DNA of 64,000 nt, from contig JAGFMI010000003.1 in assembly GCA_021030905.1 (NCBI GenBank), forward strand, positions 1,426,001-1,490,000. The letters run 5' to 3'. The stretch comes from Pyrenula massariospora. Taxonomy: Eukaryota > Ascomycota > Eurotiomycetes > Pyrenulales > Pyrenulaceae. Positions within the stretch are counted from its first letter, which is position 1; the number at the start of each line of letters is the position of its first letter. A program made the position numbers and the translations under genes. Shown one piece after another: positions 24,328 through 37,036 of the stretch. The notes beneath the pieces are model-generated. The model worked only from the letters and a program-made list of their open reading frames with translations, had not been told where the DNA came from and did no database searches.

Positions 24328-27300
24328 ATGACTTCACAATCAGTGGCCGAGCGAATTGATTCCAACTCAACCTTGTATGAGGTGGGCAACGCGGTCCTGG
24401 ATTCTCCAAAAGCTGGAGGCAACCAGTCAACTAATGAGCCACGCCCTTCACTGGCTACAGCAAAGTCTCAAACTGAACGACCCCAGTCTCCAGAGATCCG
24501 ACTTTCTGATCGCAATGTTCGACGTAGTGCTACCAGAGATGGCTCCCCACAGAACGCCACTCCATCCCCTGAGATGCAGCACAAAAACAATTGGCACCTA
24601 CGGGACTCATCATCTTCGTCTTCAGACACCGAAGTCGAAGATGAACGGCACTCAAGATCTCGGAAAAGAGGAGGGGGTATAACCTCCAAACGCAACCTCA
24701 ACCGCACCCGCACTGGCTTACGACGGCCTGGCGAGAATTGTCGTTTTGAGAGCTTTTCAGTTGGAAACAGCCAAGTTAAATCACATGGGAAAGTGTCTAA
24801 GACCGATGGAAGACTAAAGATATCCGTCAATGAAGCTACAAATAGTGGTTACATTGCCAAAGCCCTGGGAGCGCACATCCATCATCACTTGTCTACCCCG
24901 AGCAGGCGGATAGCCGGTCTACATAGCTGCCACCATGAGGTGGAATTCCATGACAAGAGCCAGGCATTGCAAGCGACTGCACCACCAAGATTGAACATTG
25001 TGATCATGGTCATAGGATCAAGAGGAGATATCCAACCATTCCTCAAAATCGGGGCTCTCCTGAAAGAAAAGCATGGCCACCGGGTTCGAATTGCCACTCA
25101 TCCTGCCTTCAAAGAATTTGTGGAGAATGATAGTAAGCTCGAGTTTTTCTCCGTGGGTGGCGACCCCTCCGAGCTCATGGCATTCATGGTAAAAAATCCT
25201 GGTTTGTTACCTTCTCTCGAAACCGTTATGGCAGGAGAGATCGGTAGGAGGAGACAAGCCATGTATGAAATGTTCCAAGGCTTCTGGCGGGCTTGTATCA
25301 ACGCGACCGTAAGCAATCTTGAAAATTCATATTCGTCTTGTAGGTGGGACAATTGCTGATTCAATTGATGCCTAGGACGATGAGAAAGATTTGCAAAATG
25401 TCAAGATGATGGGCGATAAATATGTAAGTCTCAGCGGACCAAAGTGTTCGCAAAGCTCTCTGACTATCAAAGCCATTCGTCGCCGATGCCATTATTGCGA
25501 ATCCACCGTCCATGGCCCATTTTCATTGTGCAGAGGCTCTTAATATCCCGCTACACTTGATGTTCACTTTTCCATACACGCCAACGCAGGCGTTTCCACA
25601 CCCGTTAGCGAACATCAAGCGGAGCAATGTGGATACAAACTACACAAATTACATGTCTTACCCCTTGGTTGATCTAATGACGTGGCAGGGTCTTGGAGAC
25701 CTCGTCAACAGGTTCCGTACCAGAACCTTGGGTCTCGAGCCAATATCGACGCTTTGGGCACCCGGCCAGTTTGCGCGTTTAAAAGTAGACTTCACTTATC
25801 TATGGTCTCCTGGCTTGGTTCCTAAGCCTGAGGACTGGGGTCCCGAAATAGAGATTGCAGGTTACGTTTTCCTCGAAGGAGCGTCGTCCTACGATCCACC
25901 CGAGTCACTAGTCAGGTTTCTAGACGCCGGAGAGGTCATTTACATTGGCTTCGGGTCCATCTCGGGTATCAAAGATCCCATGGCTTTCACAGAGATGATT
26001 TTTGACGCAATAGAAAAAGCCGAAGTTCGCGCCGTTGTCAGCAAAGGCTGGGGTGGGATTGGTGAGATGGATATCCCTTCAAATGTCTACCTAATTGACA
26101 GTGTCCCTCATGACTGGCTTTTTCCCCGAGTCAGTGCAGTTATTCATCACGGTGGTGCGGGTACTACCGCCATAGGACTAAAATGTGCGAAGCCCACACT
26201 GATTGTTCCGTTCTTTGGGGACCAGCCTTTCTGGGCCGCAATGATCGCGCGCGCTGGGGCCGGTGCTGACAACCCAATTCCGTACAAGCAGCTTACTGTC
26301 GAAAATTTAGCAGAGGGTATTAAGCAGTGTCTTTCTGCTCAGGCGAAAGAAAAGGCCCAGGAGTTGGCAAATTGTATCGAGAAGGAAGGAGACGGAGCGA
26401 ATAATGCCGTTGACGCTTTTCACAGAAGCTTACCGCTGAGCGGTCGTGACTCGATGAGGTGCTCAATATTCCCAAATCGGGTAGCAGCGTGGCTTGTGAA
26501 GAGAACTGAGATCCAGCTTTCGCCACTAGCAGCCGATCTACTAATAGATTCCAAAAAGCTCCAATGGTCCGATCTACGACTTGTTCGCCTACGCGAATGG
26601 CGCGATTTCCAGGTCAGGAGAGCATGGTCTTGCAATGATAGCAACATGCTGATTTACCACAGGGCCCTGGAGAGCCAATTACTGGCGCAGGCGGAGCAAT
26701 GGTTGCGAGTATTGGACACATTATTGGTAGCCTGTCTAGTATCCCAGCACATGCTAGAAAAGATGTCCAGCGCCATGAGACTCAAAAACGTCATAAAAAG
26801 GGCCAGACCGTGGCAAGCGGTGCTGTTTTACCAGGAGAAATTGCCCACAAGATTTTCCAAGGGAGAACATCGCAGGATGCACACGAGCATGACGAGGAAG
26901 ATCACATGAGGGAAGTCAACCTGCAGGGTAAGGCAGCACCATCGCGAGATTCCAAATTAATCACAGCAATGCCAACACCCTCTGTATCTCGAAACCAACC
27001 CAATACTCCAGCTGATGACCCAGCCATGAAGGGTCATAGGAAAGGTTCCACCCACAGAAGAAGCGATGACCAAAATCCGAAGCCCTTGGTGTTAGAGGTT
27101 GCTCATACTACAGCCAAGGGGGTTGGCTATTCGCTCAAGGCACTTGTCAAAATGCCACTTGACTGCTACTATGCTGTTACACTCGGTTTTCATAACGCTC
27201 CTCGACTGTATGGCGATCAGAGTGTTCGTCCGACACCTCATATCTACGGAATGCGATCAGGATTGGTGGCCGCGCGCGATGAATTCGTCTATGGCTTCAC

Positions 27301-27751
27301 AGATGGGTTGACAGGGGTGGTGAAGCTGCCATACAAGGGCTTCAAAGACGACGGGATCATTGGCTACTTGACTGGCACAGGCAAAGGAATCGGTGGTCTC
27401 GTGCTCAAACCCACGGCCGGTGTCCTTGGTGTTGGAGCATTTTTCGGAAAAGGATGCCGTGCCGAGATTCGAAAGCTCGCTAAAGACACACGACGGACCG
27501 ATCGATGGGTTCGACGAGCAAGGACGGTTCAAGGTCAGAAGGAAGTTTACGAGTTGCAGCTCAGGCATTCCCATGACGGCTCCGTGACGAAGCAGCAAGA
27601 CGGCCTTGAACGTGCCAGGACAGACGCTATGACGAGGTGGGCGGAGGTGGTTCGGAAAGAAGAGCAACTGGCAGCAGCTGAACACCGGCATAGCAAAATC
27701 CCCAAGACCGCATCTTTCTCCGCGCCGCGGATCGAGCAGAAGCCAGTCTAG
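24328..27751 (+). CDS. UDP-glucose:sterol glucosyltransferase-like GT1 protein with C-terminal extension
   Basis: Four exons: 24328-25308, 25376-25423 (48 nt), 25473-26612 and 26663-27751, giving 1085 aa. Residues 1-220 are Ser/Arg-rich and disordered. From about 222, RLNIVIMVIGSRGDIQPFLK opens a glycosyltransferase family 28 N-terminal domain. The UDP-sugar-binding half carries HHGGAGTTAIGLKCAKP and VPFFGDQPFWA at about 568-600, the signature seen in sterol 3-beta-glucosyltransferases. Unlike yeast Ugt51, it lacks recognisable PH and GRAM domains upstream. The third intron joins ...REWRDFQ to GPGEPITGAGGAM. A separate conserved, Gly-rich region at about 860-1010 (AHTTAKGVGYSLKALVKMP, TGTGKGIGGLVLKPTAGVLG) resembles C-terminal modules of VPS13/ATG2-type lipid-transfer proteins; this last point is an inference from pattern only. 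Acceptor lipid unknown. Confidence 0.88.
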
Positions 27752-29044
27752 AACGCCTTCGTCATGGGTGGAGAGTTGGGAAGCGCCAGTGCGGACGTGG
27801 GTCGTGCCTGCCGCAACCCTTACTCGAAGCTTTTCGTCAAGCCGCGTGATCGGCGGCTTCTGATTGGAGACACTGATAAGACTCGGCACACCTGCCTTGA
27901 TCGATGCCGTTCTTGTATCGCGCGGTACAGCACGATGCAAGGCTGAGGGACTAGCACACTCCGACCGCCTCTGAGATGTCTTCTCTCTGTGATATACACA
28001 TACTGGTTATCCTTTTACGATACTTTTTAAGCTTTGCGTTTAGTCGGACTGTGTGCTTAGTGCACGTGACTGGCGGGAGGCATCTTGTTACGTGTTTTTG
28101 CGGACAGTCCCGGGCTGTCAGACGCTTCTTCCAGGCAACGGTCTTTGGGCTCGGGAGAATCGAAATCAACGCATATACATCTGTCGGCAAGCCCCCGAGG
28201 CAGTATCTAAGCGGCTTGTTGGGATGTTGGGCATGAAGCAAGGCATTGCATGACACGTGCTCAGCCTTGCCGCTTCGAGGCGCAGCACCCGACACCGCTT
28301 CCGACTGGGTCGGCTTTCTAGCTGGGCCATGAAGCTCACGGGATGAACCGGGAATCTCTTCTTCAGCTACTGGACCAGCCGTTGAGCACCCGCATGCTTA
28401 CGGAGCCACTCTCATGTTTTCGCGTTTCCATAGGACCTTTGGCTTGGGGTGCGTGTTTGCTGCATTGATAGCGTACAAGCACAAGGTAGGCGCTAGATAC
28501 ACAAGCGCACGTGGGGCATACCTAGGGGAAATATAGTTGATAGGTAGCATGTTCGTAAGAACTACCAAGTATACTGTAACATTCGTCGCGAAAACCATCT
28601 TGGGGCTATGAGCATCTCACGTTTGGTTATAGGTACTGACGGTGGAACAAGGCTGAGTGAATGATTGGCATGCGGATATTTTAGGTCCATACCGACGGTA
28701 TTGCCGGGGTGATTCCCCCCTCCACCACGCTGGGACAAACCCAAGACCCAAGCCTGGCCCCACAGCCACGCCACTTTACTCAATTCACTGCTCCAACGAA
28801 CTCTTCTTTATCTCGAGCTTCGGCCCTTGGCTCCCTTTCATAAACACCTTCGACGCCCACCTCACTTCTACCGTCACAACCCGACGACCCACTACAAACT
28901 CATTACACCATTACCTCCTGCTCGCTCAACGTTCAGATCTTCCAAAACCTTTCACTGCATACCTGATCTGTCTTGTCGGCTGTACAGAACAGCTCAAAGA
29001 ATCCATCCAGATCAAGTGCTTCTTTGACTGCTCAGCTATTCACC
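27752..29044. promoter_or_regulatory. Upstream region of glutamine synthetase with GATA-type motifs
   Basis: No supported gene. Three matches to the AreA/GATA consensus HGATAR were seen: TGATAG at 28466-28471, TGATAG at 28538-28543 and AGATAA (reverse strand) at 28808-28813. Nitrogen-regulated GATA control of glutamine synthetase is known in fungi, so the motifs are plausible, but single 6-bp matches are expected by chance in a region this long. The final 250 bp is C/T-rich, as in highly expressed fungal promoters. Confidence 0.35.
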
Positions 29045-30615
29045 ATGGTAAGTTTATCTGACAAGTCGCAGTCATATGTGCTCACGTTTGGCTCACGCCA
29101 TTCCTCTAGGCCGATTCAACAGTTGTCTCAAACACCGCCAATGTTGGTCCCCCACGAGGCGTCTCCAACGCTGGGGACAGGGATGCTGACTGCCACCGAA
29201 CAGCTCGTCAAATATCTCAAGCTCGACCAGAAGGGAAAATGTATGGCCGAGTATGTTTGGATCGATGGCCATAATGGACTGCGATCCAAGATAAAGGTAA
29301 GCTCAAAGCTCACTTCCATTCCAGTGGTGATCCCCAACCAAAATGGTTGTTCCGGTGGTCGGCTTCCGCGCTCCCAAGGCCCCGATTACGACCCTGCGCT
29401 AGCCCCACGCAGGTCGCATGTCAACGCCCACCTGTCCGGCCCTTCTGGGCCATCTCGACACGGCAACATTTTGCTCGAATGCACCAACGTTCGGCTGCTG
29501 TTGCCAGGAAATATTGCAGATCTTGATCAAAGAGGCTAACAACCCTTTTATCTACAGACTCTCGACAAGCCTCCCTCTAGTGTTGACGATCTTCCCGAGT
29601 GGAACTTTGATGGCTCTTCGACCGATCAAGCTCCAGGCGATAATTCCGATGTCTACATTCGCCCGTGTGCAATATTCCCAGACCCCTGGCGCGGCGAGCC
29701 CAACGTGATTGTCATGTGCGAGACTTGGGACCCCGATGGAACGCCCAACAAGTTCAATTACCGTCATGAGGCGGCCAGACTGATGGAAGCGAACGCTAAG
29801 CACTCCTTTTGGTTTGGTCTTGAACAGGAGTACACCCTTCTTGGACCGGACGGCTGGCCATACGGTTGGCCAAAAGGTGGTTTCCCGGGTCCTCAGGGCC
29901 CATACTATTGTGGTGTTGGCACTGGCAAAGTGTACTGTCGTGACATTGTGGACGCCCATTACAAGGCTTGTCTCTACTCGGGCATTAAGATTTCCGGAAT
30001 CAACGCCGAGGTCATGCCAGCGCAGTGGGAGTACCAGGTCGGACCGTGTGAGGGCATCGAATGTAAGGATTTCTTCACCAAACCTACATGTGCATTTTTC
30101 TGACAAATTCGCAGTGGGTGACCATCTCTGGATGTCCCGATTTTTCCTCCACCGCATTGGCGAAGAATTTGGCGTCAAGGTCACATTTGCCCCCAAACCC
30201 ATCCCTGGTGACTGGAACGGCGCCGGTCTCCACACCAACGTCTCAACAGCCGAAATGCGTGCAGACGGCGGCATGAAGCACATCGAGGCAGCGATGAAGA
30301 AGCTGGAAGGTCGCCACCTCGACCATATCAAGGTATACGGCGAGGGTAACGCAGAGCGAATGACTGGCAAGCACGAGACTGCCCACATCGACAAATTCAC
30401 GTGGGGCGTTGCCAACCGTGGCTCCAGCGTTCGTGTGCCTCGTGCATGTGCGAAAGAGGGCAAGGGTTACTTTGAGGATCGACGACCGGCGTCCAACGGC
30501 GACCCCTATCAAATTACTGGTATCATTGTCGAGACGGTATGATTGTTCCCCCAAACCTCCTTACCTTGTACTAACTTTCGATTAGCTCTTTGGCAGTCTC
30601 CCCGCCGAGAAGTAG
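29045..30615 (+). CDS. glnA: Glutamine synthetase (glutamate-ammonia ligase)
   Basis: Six exons: 29045-29047 (the ATG alone), 29110-29142, 29204-29296, 29558-30062, 30115-30536 and 30586-30615, giving 361 aa. The joined N-terminus reads [20 protein letters not shown], exactly the fungal GS pattern, which supports the ATG-only exon and the GTTGGT donor of intron 2. [15 protein letters not shown] is GS signature 1, and [15 protein letters not shown] is the ATP-binding signature. The protein ends [15 protein letters not shown]. The third intron, 261 bp, is long for this genome. The enzyme makes glutamine from glutamate, ammonium and ATP in the cytosol and is the centre of nitrogen assimilation. 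GATA-like motifs upstream fit nitrogen regulation. Confidence 0.96.
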
Positions 30616-31443
30616 TATAGTTGTTTGATTAGGCGTTGGGACCAAGTGAAGATTTAGCTATTGCACATTCCAGAGTTACAGGTGAACAGACCTGCTCCTT
30701 AGCTCTGGCTGGCTGCATTTCGATTTCTCTAGGCCACACTGTCACATTGATCGAATCTGATTCGAAGTGACCGTAAGGCTAGAGGGTTTCTTTAGAAAGC
30801 TAGCAAGATTGCTTTTGACTGCGAGTGTAGGTCAATGCCTTAAACTTGTGAATCTCCCAACCGTCTTTCTAAGCATTACGCCGAACTATTCCCGTCTCAA
30901 GGTAGTGGCATTTTTACAAGCTCTGGCCCTGGGACTTGTGCTATCCGAACCTACATTATTCTCAGTCATTTGGATGCATCTCAAGTCAACCTCACAGAGT
31001 TTGAAGTCCAGGTTCAGTATCAATGCCGTCTCGAAAATTCGAAGGGTCCCAGATTGCAAGGCAAGGAATTTCGTCATTTTGAGCCGGGAGCCGCGAAGGC
31101 TCGGCAAAGTGTCTAGCTCTGCAAACCCCACCACCGAACCCTGTCGCGCTCCATACAACATCTCTGCTTCCACACACATGGCGGTCAAGGAGGCTTTGAA
31201 TCTTCAAGGCACCTTGACTTCGACGTGCTCTCAGATTGCCTTCCGGCGATCGGTGTGCTGCCCGAACCTAGCGGAGTGGAGATCTAGACCATGGGCTTTC
31301 CTTCCATTTGCTGCTTTCTCTTTGACGGCTCTGTCCCTCGGAGCCGTCGTTTTTCAATCCTTTTCTAATTACAACATTTCTCTTTTTCTTTTTCTTCTTC
31401 TTTTTCCTTCGATCTGATTTCGATGTGAGCGCTCTGTTTCAGT
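30616..31443. other. Intergenic region with pyrimidine tract upstream of the MFS gene
   Basis: A 216-codon frame (30767-31417) has no family resemblance and runs into a T/C tract at about 31376-31415 (runs of CTTTTT and TTCTTC). Such CT-rich tracts are typical just upstream of fungal transcription starts, so the region is read as the promoter and leader of the transporter at 31444. Confidence 0.5.
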
Positions 31444-33195
31444 ATGATTTCGCCTCCAGGATCAGTGAAGGAAGGTGGATCTAAAGCCTATGAAGCTGGT
31501 CAGGACCTCGAGTCGGAGCCTAAACACGGGCAAACCACTCCAGATGATGATCTCGAGAATAGGGAGCCAAGTCAGGCCCAAATTGACTCCGTATACAGGT
31601 ACAGCCGCCGGAAAAGGCCCTCCAAAAGCTGATACTCAAGTCCCTCCAGAAAGCTCGACATTCGCATTATCCCGGCCTTGTGGACTCTCTACTTCCTCTG
31701 CTCTGCTATCCGCTCCAATGTCGGTCTTGCTCAGACGATGAACATTGGCACCGGCCACGACCTAGGCTCCGTCCTCCATCTTTCTCCTCACCAGATCTCA
31801 ACTGGCTTAGCTCTATTCTATGTCTGCTATGTCATCTTTGATTTCCCCAGCAACCTCATCATGTCCAAGCTCAGCCCCCAAGTATGGATGAGCCGTATCG
31901 TCATCTGCGTTGGCATCATCGGGAGCTGTATGGCAGCCATGAAAGCCGAGTGGAGCTTCTAGTATTCTCTCTTTCCCTAATTCATACCCTTCTCCACACG
32001 TCAACTGACATCTTACAATAGCCTCCTTCGCCTCCTCCTCGGCATCGTCATTGCGGGCATGTGGCCTGGAATGACCTACTATCTAACCCTGTTCTATCCG
32101 CCTAACCGCATGGGCAAGCGCATAGGCTACTATTTCACCGCGGCCCAGCTCTCCGCCGCCGTCGTTGGCCTCGTCTCCGCTGGCTTCCAGAAGATGGATG
32201 GCCTCGCCGGCCTCGTTGGGTTCCAGTGGATGTTCCTGCTCTATGGCCTTGTCGGCATAACGTGCGGCATCTGCCTCCTCTGGTGGCTTCCTGATCGCCC
32301 TATCCCGCCAAATTCTCCTCCCCGCCAACACGGTAGATTCTGGCCAAGCTTTCTCCCTTCAAGTAATCCGGCCTTGACCGGCCGCGCTGCAGAAATCCAC
32401 TATGCCGACCTCACGCGTGTCTACCACGCCCGCCCCTGGACATGGCGTGACCTCCTGAACGTCCTCCTCGACTGGCGCCTCTGGCCGCTAACAGTGATGT
32501 ACTTCGGCGTCGTCGGTGTCGGCATTGGCGTGCAAAACTACGGCACGGTCATCATCCGCGCCACGAACCCGTCTCTCACTGGCGTCCAGTTATCATTACT
32601 CTTCGCGCCGATCTGGATCTGCGATCTCATTGCCATCCTCCTCGTTACCCCGCTGAGCGATCGCTTCCACCGCCACCGCGCCCCCTTCCTCGCCGGACCC
32701 GTCTGCCTCCAGATCCTCGGCCTGCTCCTCACCACTTACGCCGGCTCCGTGCCCACCTCGGCCGCAGACCATTCCGCGAACCCCTGGCCCCGCTACGCCG
32801 GTCTCCTGATCGTCGGGTTCGGCCTCGGACCAACAGTTCCGATCACCATGACCTGGACGAGCGAGATCTTCCAACGCCGGCACGGGGAAGTTGGCGTTGC
32901 GGCGGCCTCGGCGCTGGTTTCGGGCCTGGGGAATCTGGGGAGCATACTGACGACATATGCACTGTATGAAGGATGGGGGAGCGATCGGGATGCGAAGGGT
33001 GGAAAGATGTACCGGAAGAGTAATTTAGTGATGGTAGGGATTTTAGGAGGGAGCTTGTTGGCGGCGGGGGGAATGGCGATTGCGATGGCCGGGCAAGGTG
33101 GAGTTAGGGGGGAGGAGGCGGTGGATGGCGCGGCGAGGAGGGAGAGGAGACAGAGGGGGTTCGGTGGCGTTTTGGGGAAGTGGGGAAGGAAGTGA
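31444..33195 (+). CDS. MFS permease, anion:cation symporter (Dal5/allantoate-like) family
   Basis: Three exons: 31444-31598, 31650-31961 and 32022-33195, giving 546 aa. The joined N-terminus has an acidic 50-residue cytoplasmic tail ending in VYRKLDIRIIPALWTLYFLC, the usual start of this family. About twelve hydrophobic segments follow, with the family motif around GMWPGMTYYLTLFYP after TM4. The central loop is hydrophilic and the tail is basic (RRERRQRGFGGVLGKWGRK). The Dal5-like group carries allantoate, ureidosuccinate, nicotinate, pantothenate and similar organic anions; the substrate cannot be read from sequence. Its position directly after glutamine synthetase on the same strand would suit a nitrogen source transporter but is not proof. 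GC content of the last exon is clearly higher than that of the flanks. Confidence 0.85.
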
Positions 33196-33827
33196 GAAAT
33201 GTGATGTAGATTATGGAAACAAGGTTCCTGATATAGAAATTATGCACATTGTTGTCGGGGAATTGAGGGAGCTAGACGCTAACGGTGGGAATAATTATAG
33301 TTGGGTATATTTAAGAAACTAATATAGGATGGTAAGAACCAGTGAATTACCGGTGGGGCATGATCTAGAAGTGTTAAGGCCAGTGTCTTGCCATAGAAGA
33401 GGAAGCAGTATTTAAGCTAATGATGAAAAATAGTGAAACAAGCCAGTAAAATACTGGTTGAAAGTTAGGCGTGAAATCCATATTTTTAGACTTCTATTTC
33501 TTCGACAAGGGTCTTTAAGAACCAAATTTTAACATTTCTTAGCGTCTATGTCTGGTAGTAATCGCGCCTGATGTTCAGGCTCTAGTGAGTGTTGAAGTCC
33601 TTTCATCCCCAAGAAAGACGCGAACCACCCACTCTATATCTTGAAGGCTATGTAGAATTCATGTCTTATGCAAGAACTTTTTCGCCTCGTTGAGAAGCGC
33701 ACCATTTCTTTCGCTGTCGTTCGCACCCACCATGCCCATGTTGAAGGAGAAACGAAGAGAAGTCGTATCGGGGTATCATCATAGCCGGGAAATAGCCCGG
33801 GCCTTGTACCAAGAGGAAAATTTGCTT
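33196..33827. other. Convergent gap between MFS gene and C1-THF synthase
   Basis: This is AT-rich 3' sequence of two convergent genes. Short frames only. No repeats or structured elements stand out. Confidence 0.5.
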
Positions 33828-36800
33828 TCAGAAGAGTCCATCAACCTCTCCTGTCTCTGCATCAACATCCACGTTCAGATATCCAGGTGCTGTCGGTAGG
33901 CCGGGGATTGTCTGGATGTCAGCAGCAAGAGCATACCTACAGACGAGTACAATCAGTGTGTGCGTCTCAATTTTTCTCTTTGAAGTATATTCAAAGCCCA
34001 TAGACGAGAAATAAGAGTGTCTACTCACAGATATCCGGCGCCAACCGCCAACCTTACATCCCGAATAGGTACTGTGAAGCCTGTCGGGGCCCCCTTTAAT
34101 GACGGGTCGTGACTGAGCGAATACTGTGTCTTCGCTACGCAGATAGGTAGATTCCCAAAGCCCTGCTTATTGTACGTGTCGACCTTCTTCTGTGCCGTCT
34201 CACTAAACTCAACTTTCTCTGCGCCGTACATCTTCTTGCCGATAGCTTCAATCCGTTCTTGTACACTGCCATCCAAACCATAAAGGAATTTAAAATCTTT
34301 CGGCTTTTCGCTGGCAGCAATAACAGCTTTTCCAAGATCAATAGCACCCTTTCCGCCTTCAGCCCAGTGATTCGCAGGAACAGCAGCTTCAGCGCCGGCA
34401 GATAAGGCTTCCTCGCGGATAACGTCCACTTCGGCAGGGGTGTCGGTTTCGAACTTGTTGATAGCGACAACGACGGAGACACCGTATTGACGAGCATTGG
34501 ATATGTGCTTTTTCATGTTGACGCAGCCGGCACGGAGGAGTTCATCATTCTCCTTACGGTAGGCTTCAGGAAGTGGAGCCCCAGAGACGATCTCCGGTCC
34601 TCCTCCATGGACCTTAAGCGCTCGAATAGTTGCTACGATAACAACAACATCAGGGACGAGGCCAGACGAACGGCATTTGATATTGAAAAACCTTTCGCCA
34701 CCCATAGTAAAGTCAAAGCCAGCCTCAGTAACGACGAACCCAGACTTAGTCGAGGGATCTTCGTCGGGTTCAGTACCGGCAAGTTTGAGAGCGAGCTTGT
34801 CAGCTAAAACGGAACTATTGCCAATGCTGATGTTGGCGAAGGGCCCGGCATGTACGAAAGTTGGAGTGCCTTCAAGTGATTGCATGAGGTTGGGCTTGAT
34901 TGCATCCTTCATCAAGGCGGTAAGAGCTCCACCGCAGCCAATGTCATCGCAAGTTACGGGATCGCCGGAGCGAGAGGTACCAATGACCATTCTTCCAAGA
35001 CGTTCGCGCATATCATCGAGATCATTGCTCAGCGCAAGTATGGCCATACACTCACTAGCTACTGAGATATCGAAAGATGTCTCTCGCGAGTGCCCCTTCT
35101 CGGTGGGTGCCTGGCCGACGGTAATACCGCGAAGATGGCGGTCATTGACGTCTAATACTCGGCGCCATGTGATTGTCTCAGGGTCAATATCAAGCCTAGC
35201 AAAGCGATGAATTTCATCTGGTGTGAGATCGTCGGGATTTGTCTTTTCAATACCAAGCTTCTTCAGTCGGCGAAACATAATTAGCTGAAATTCGCGTTTG
35301 CCTTTTTTCTCAGGCACTAAACGTCGATACAGCGGACCGTCTTTCTGGGTAGACTCATGGAACATGCGAGTTTCTATAGCAGCAGCCAGCAGATTATTCG
35401 CGGCAGTGATTGCATGGATATCGCCGGTCAGATGCAGATTGAATTCATCCATTGGTATGACTTGGCTGTATCCACCTCCGGCTGCACCACCTTTGATCCC
35501 GAAAGTCGGTCCCATGCTAGGTTGTCGGACATTTGCAAAGGCGACTCTACCAAGGTGACCCCCAATCGCTTGAGTCAAACCCATAGTAGTAGTTGATTTG
35601 CCTTCTCCCAGTGGTGTGGGCGTAATCCCACTTACCAGAACGTATTTCCCATTTTGGCGATGAGACAGTCGGGATAGAAGACTGAGATCAACCTTTGCTT
35701 TGTATGCGCCATAAGGCTCAAGCTCATATCCTGCAATACCAACCTCTTTCGCGACATGTGTGATTAACTTCGGATGCTGAGCTCGAGATATGGCGATGTC
35801 TGAGGGAACGGGAGACTGTAATTTGATCGGGAGTGATGTAATATGACGAGCTTTTTGCCTATCAAAGTAGCTTGTAGCTGACTCAACAACGTTCTGCATC
35901 AACATGGCCACTGTCATTGGTCCTACTCCGCCTGGCACTGGTGTGATTTGAGAAGCAATTTCAACTGCTGATCCGAATTCCACATCTCCCACCAGTCTTT
36001 GCCCAGACCTTTTTGTATCATCCGGGACAAAATTGGTGCCAACATCAATGACTACCGCTCCAGGCTTAAGCCAATCACCTTTGACAAATGCCGGCTTACC
36101 TATTGCAGCGACAACAACATCCGCTCGCTGGACAATCTCCTTCAGATCCTTTGTGCGTGAATGGCAGACAGTTACCGTAGCATCCGCGTTTTTTAGTAGA
36201 TTGCTGACAGGACTGCCCACGATATCACTCCGTCCGATGACCACTGCTTCTTTTCCCCTCAGCTCGATGCCGCTCTCTTCCAGCAAGGCCATTACACCCT
36301 TTGGGGTGCATGGTACAAAGAGGGGCTTCCCACCTCTTTTAGAAAGCTCCCCAATATTTGTTGTGCCGAAGCCGTCCACATCCTTTTCATCTGTTACTGA
36401 TGAGGTGATTGCGGCCGCTGAAATATGATCGGGGAGGGGAAGCTGTACCAAAATCGCATGAACCGTGGGATCGTGGTTGAATTTAGTGATCTGAAGCAAC
36501 AGCTCTGGCTCGGTGACGGTCGTAGGTAGATTGACAATCTCGCAAGCAATATTGGCTTCTTCGGCAGCTTTGAGCTTCATGCGCACATAAGTGCTGGAGT
36601 CTGGACGGTCGCCAACTTGAATTATTTTCAGACATGGCTTGAACCTGGGATTCGAGCTCTGTTTCGTCTTAATTTCGTTCACTAGTCTCTCACGAATGCT
36701 TTTAGCGATAGCTGTGCCATCGATCTTTGTCCCCGTCATGTTTGCTGCAGAAGTAGAGTAGCTGCGGCGAAAGACTGAAGCCTTTAAGTAGCCTCTACGC

Positions 36801-37036
36801 AGAGAACATTGACTATGTGACCGTCGTGCCGAGCCAACGTATTGATCGAGAATTTTGCAGGTCCTGCTCGGGACACGTGAAGCCGTGGCCAGCGTTTTGC
36901 AGCCAGTTTCAGAGGCTCCTGCGGACGTTCGCTGACATCTCGCAGCTCGCATCTCGCTTGGTGCAGCGCGGGGGATCGCCGAGAAATATTTGGGGGTCGA
37001 ACAGTGTGCGCCATTATTGGACAGCCTCCAGGGCAT
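33828..37036 (-). CDS. MIS1: Trifunctional C1-tetrahydrofolate synthase, probably mitochondrial
   Basis: Two exons: 37036-34029 and 33936-33828 (last 36 codons), giving 1038 aa. The frame is open five codons upstream but only to TTG. The first ~99 residues are Arg/Ser-rich with few acidic residues and end RRGYLKASVFRRSYSTSAAN, a typical matrix-targeting presequence. The next in-frame Met (position 100, at 36739) starts MTGTKIDGTAIAKSIRERLV, the usual N-terminus of the cytosolic form. The dehydrogenase/cyclohydrolase part contains PVPGGVGPMT. The formyl-THF synthetase part contains TPLGEGKSTTTMGLTQ, GIKGGAAGGGYSQV and VATIRALKVHGG, both PROSITE FTHFS signatures. It interconverts 5,10-methylene-, 10-formyl- and free THF for purine and formyl-Met-tRNA synthesis. 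It shares a short divergent promoter with eIF3i. Confidence 0.95.

Noticed and set aside
30767-31417. 216-codon plus-strand frame before the MFS gene
   Set aside because: The frame ends in a translated T/C tract typical of a promoter; no family resemblance.
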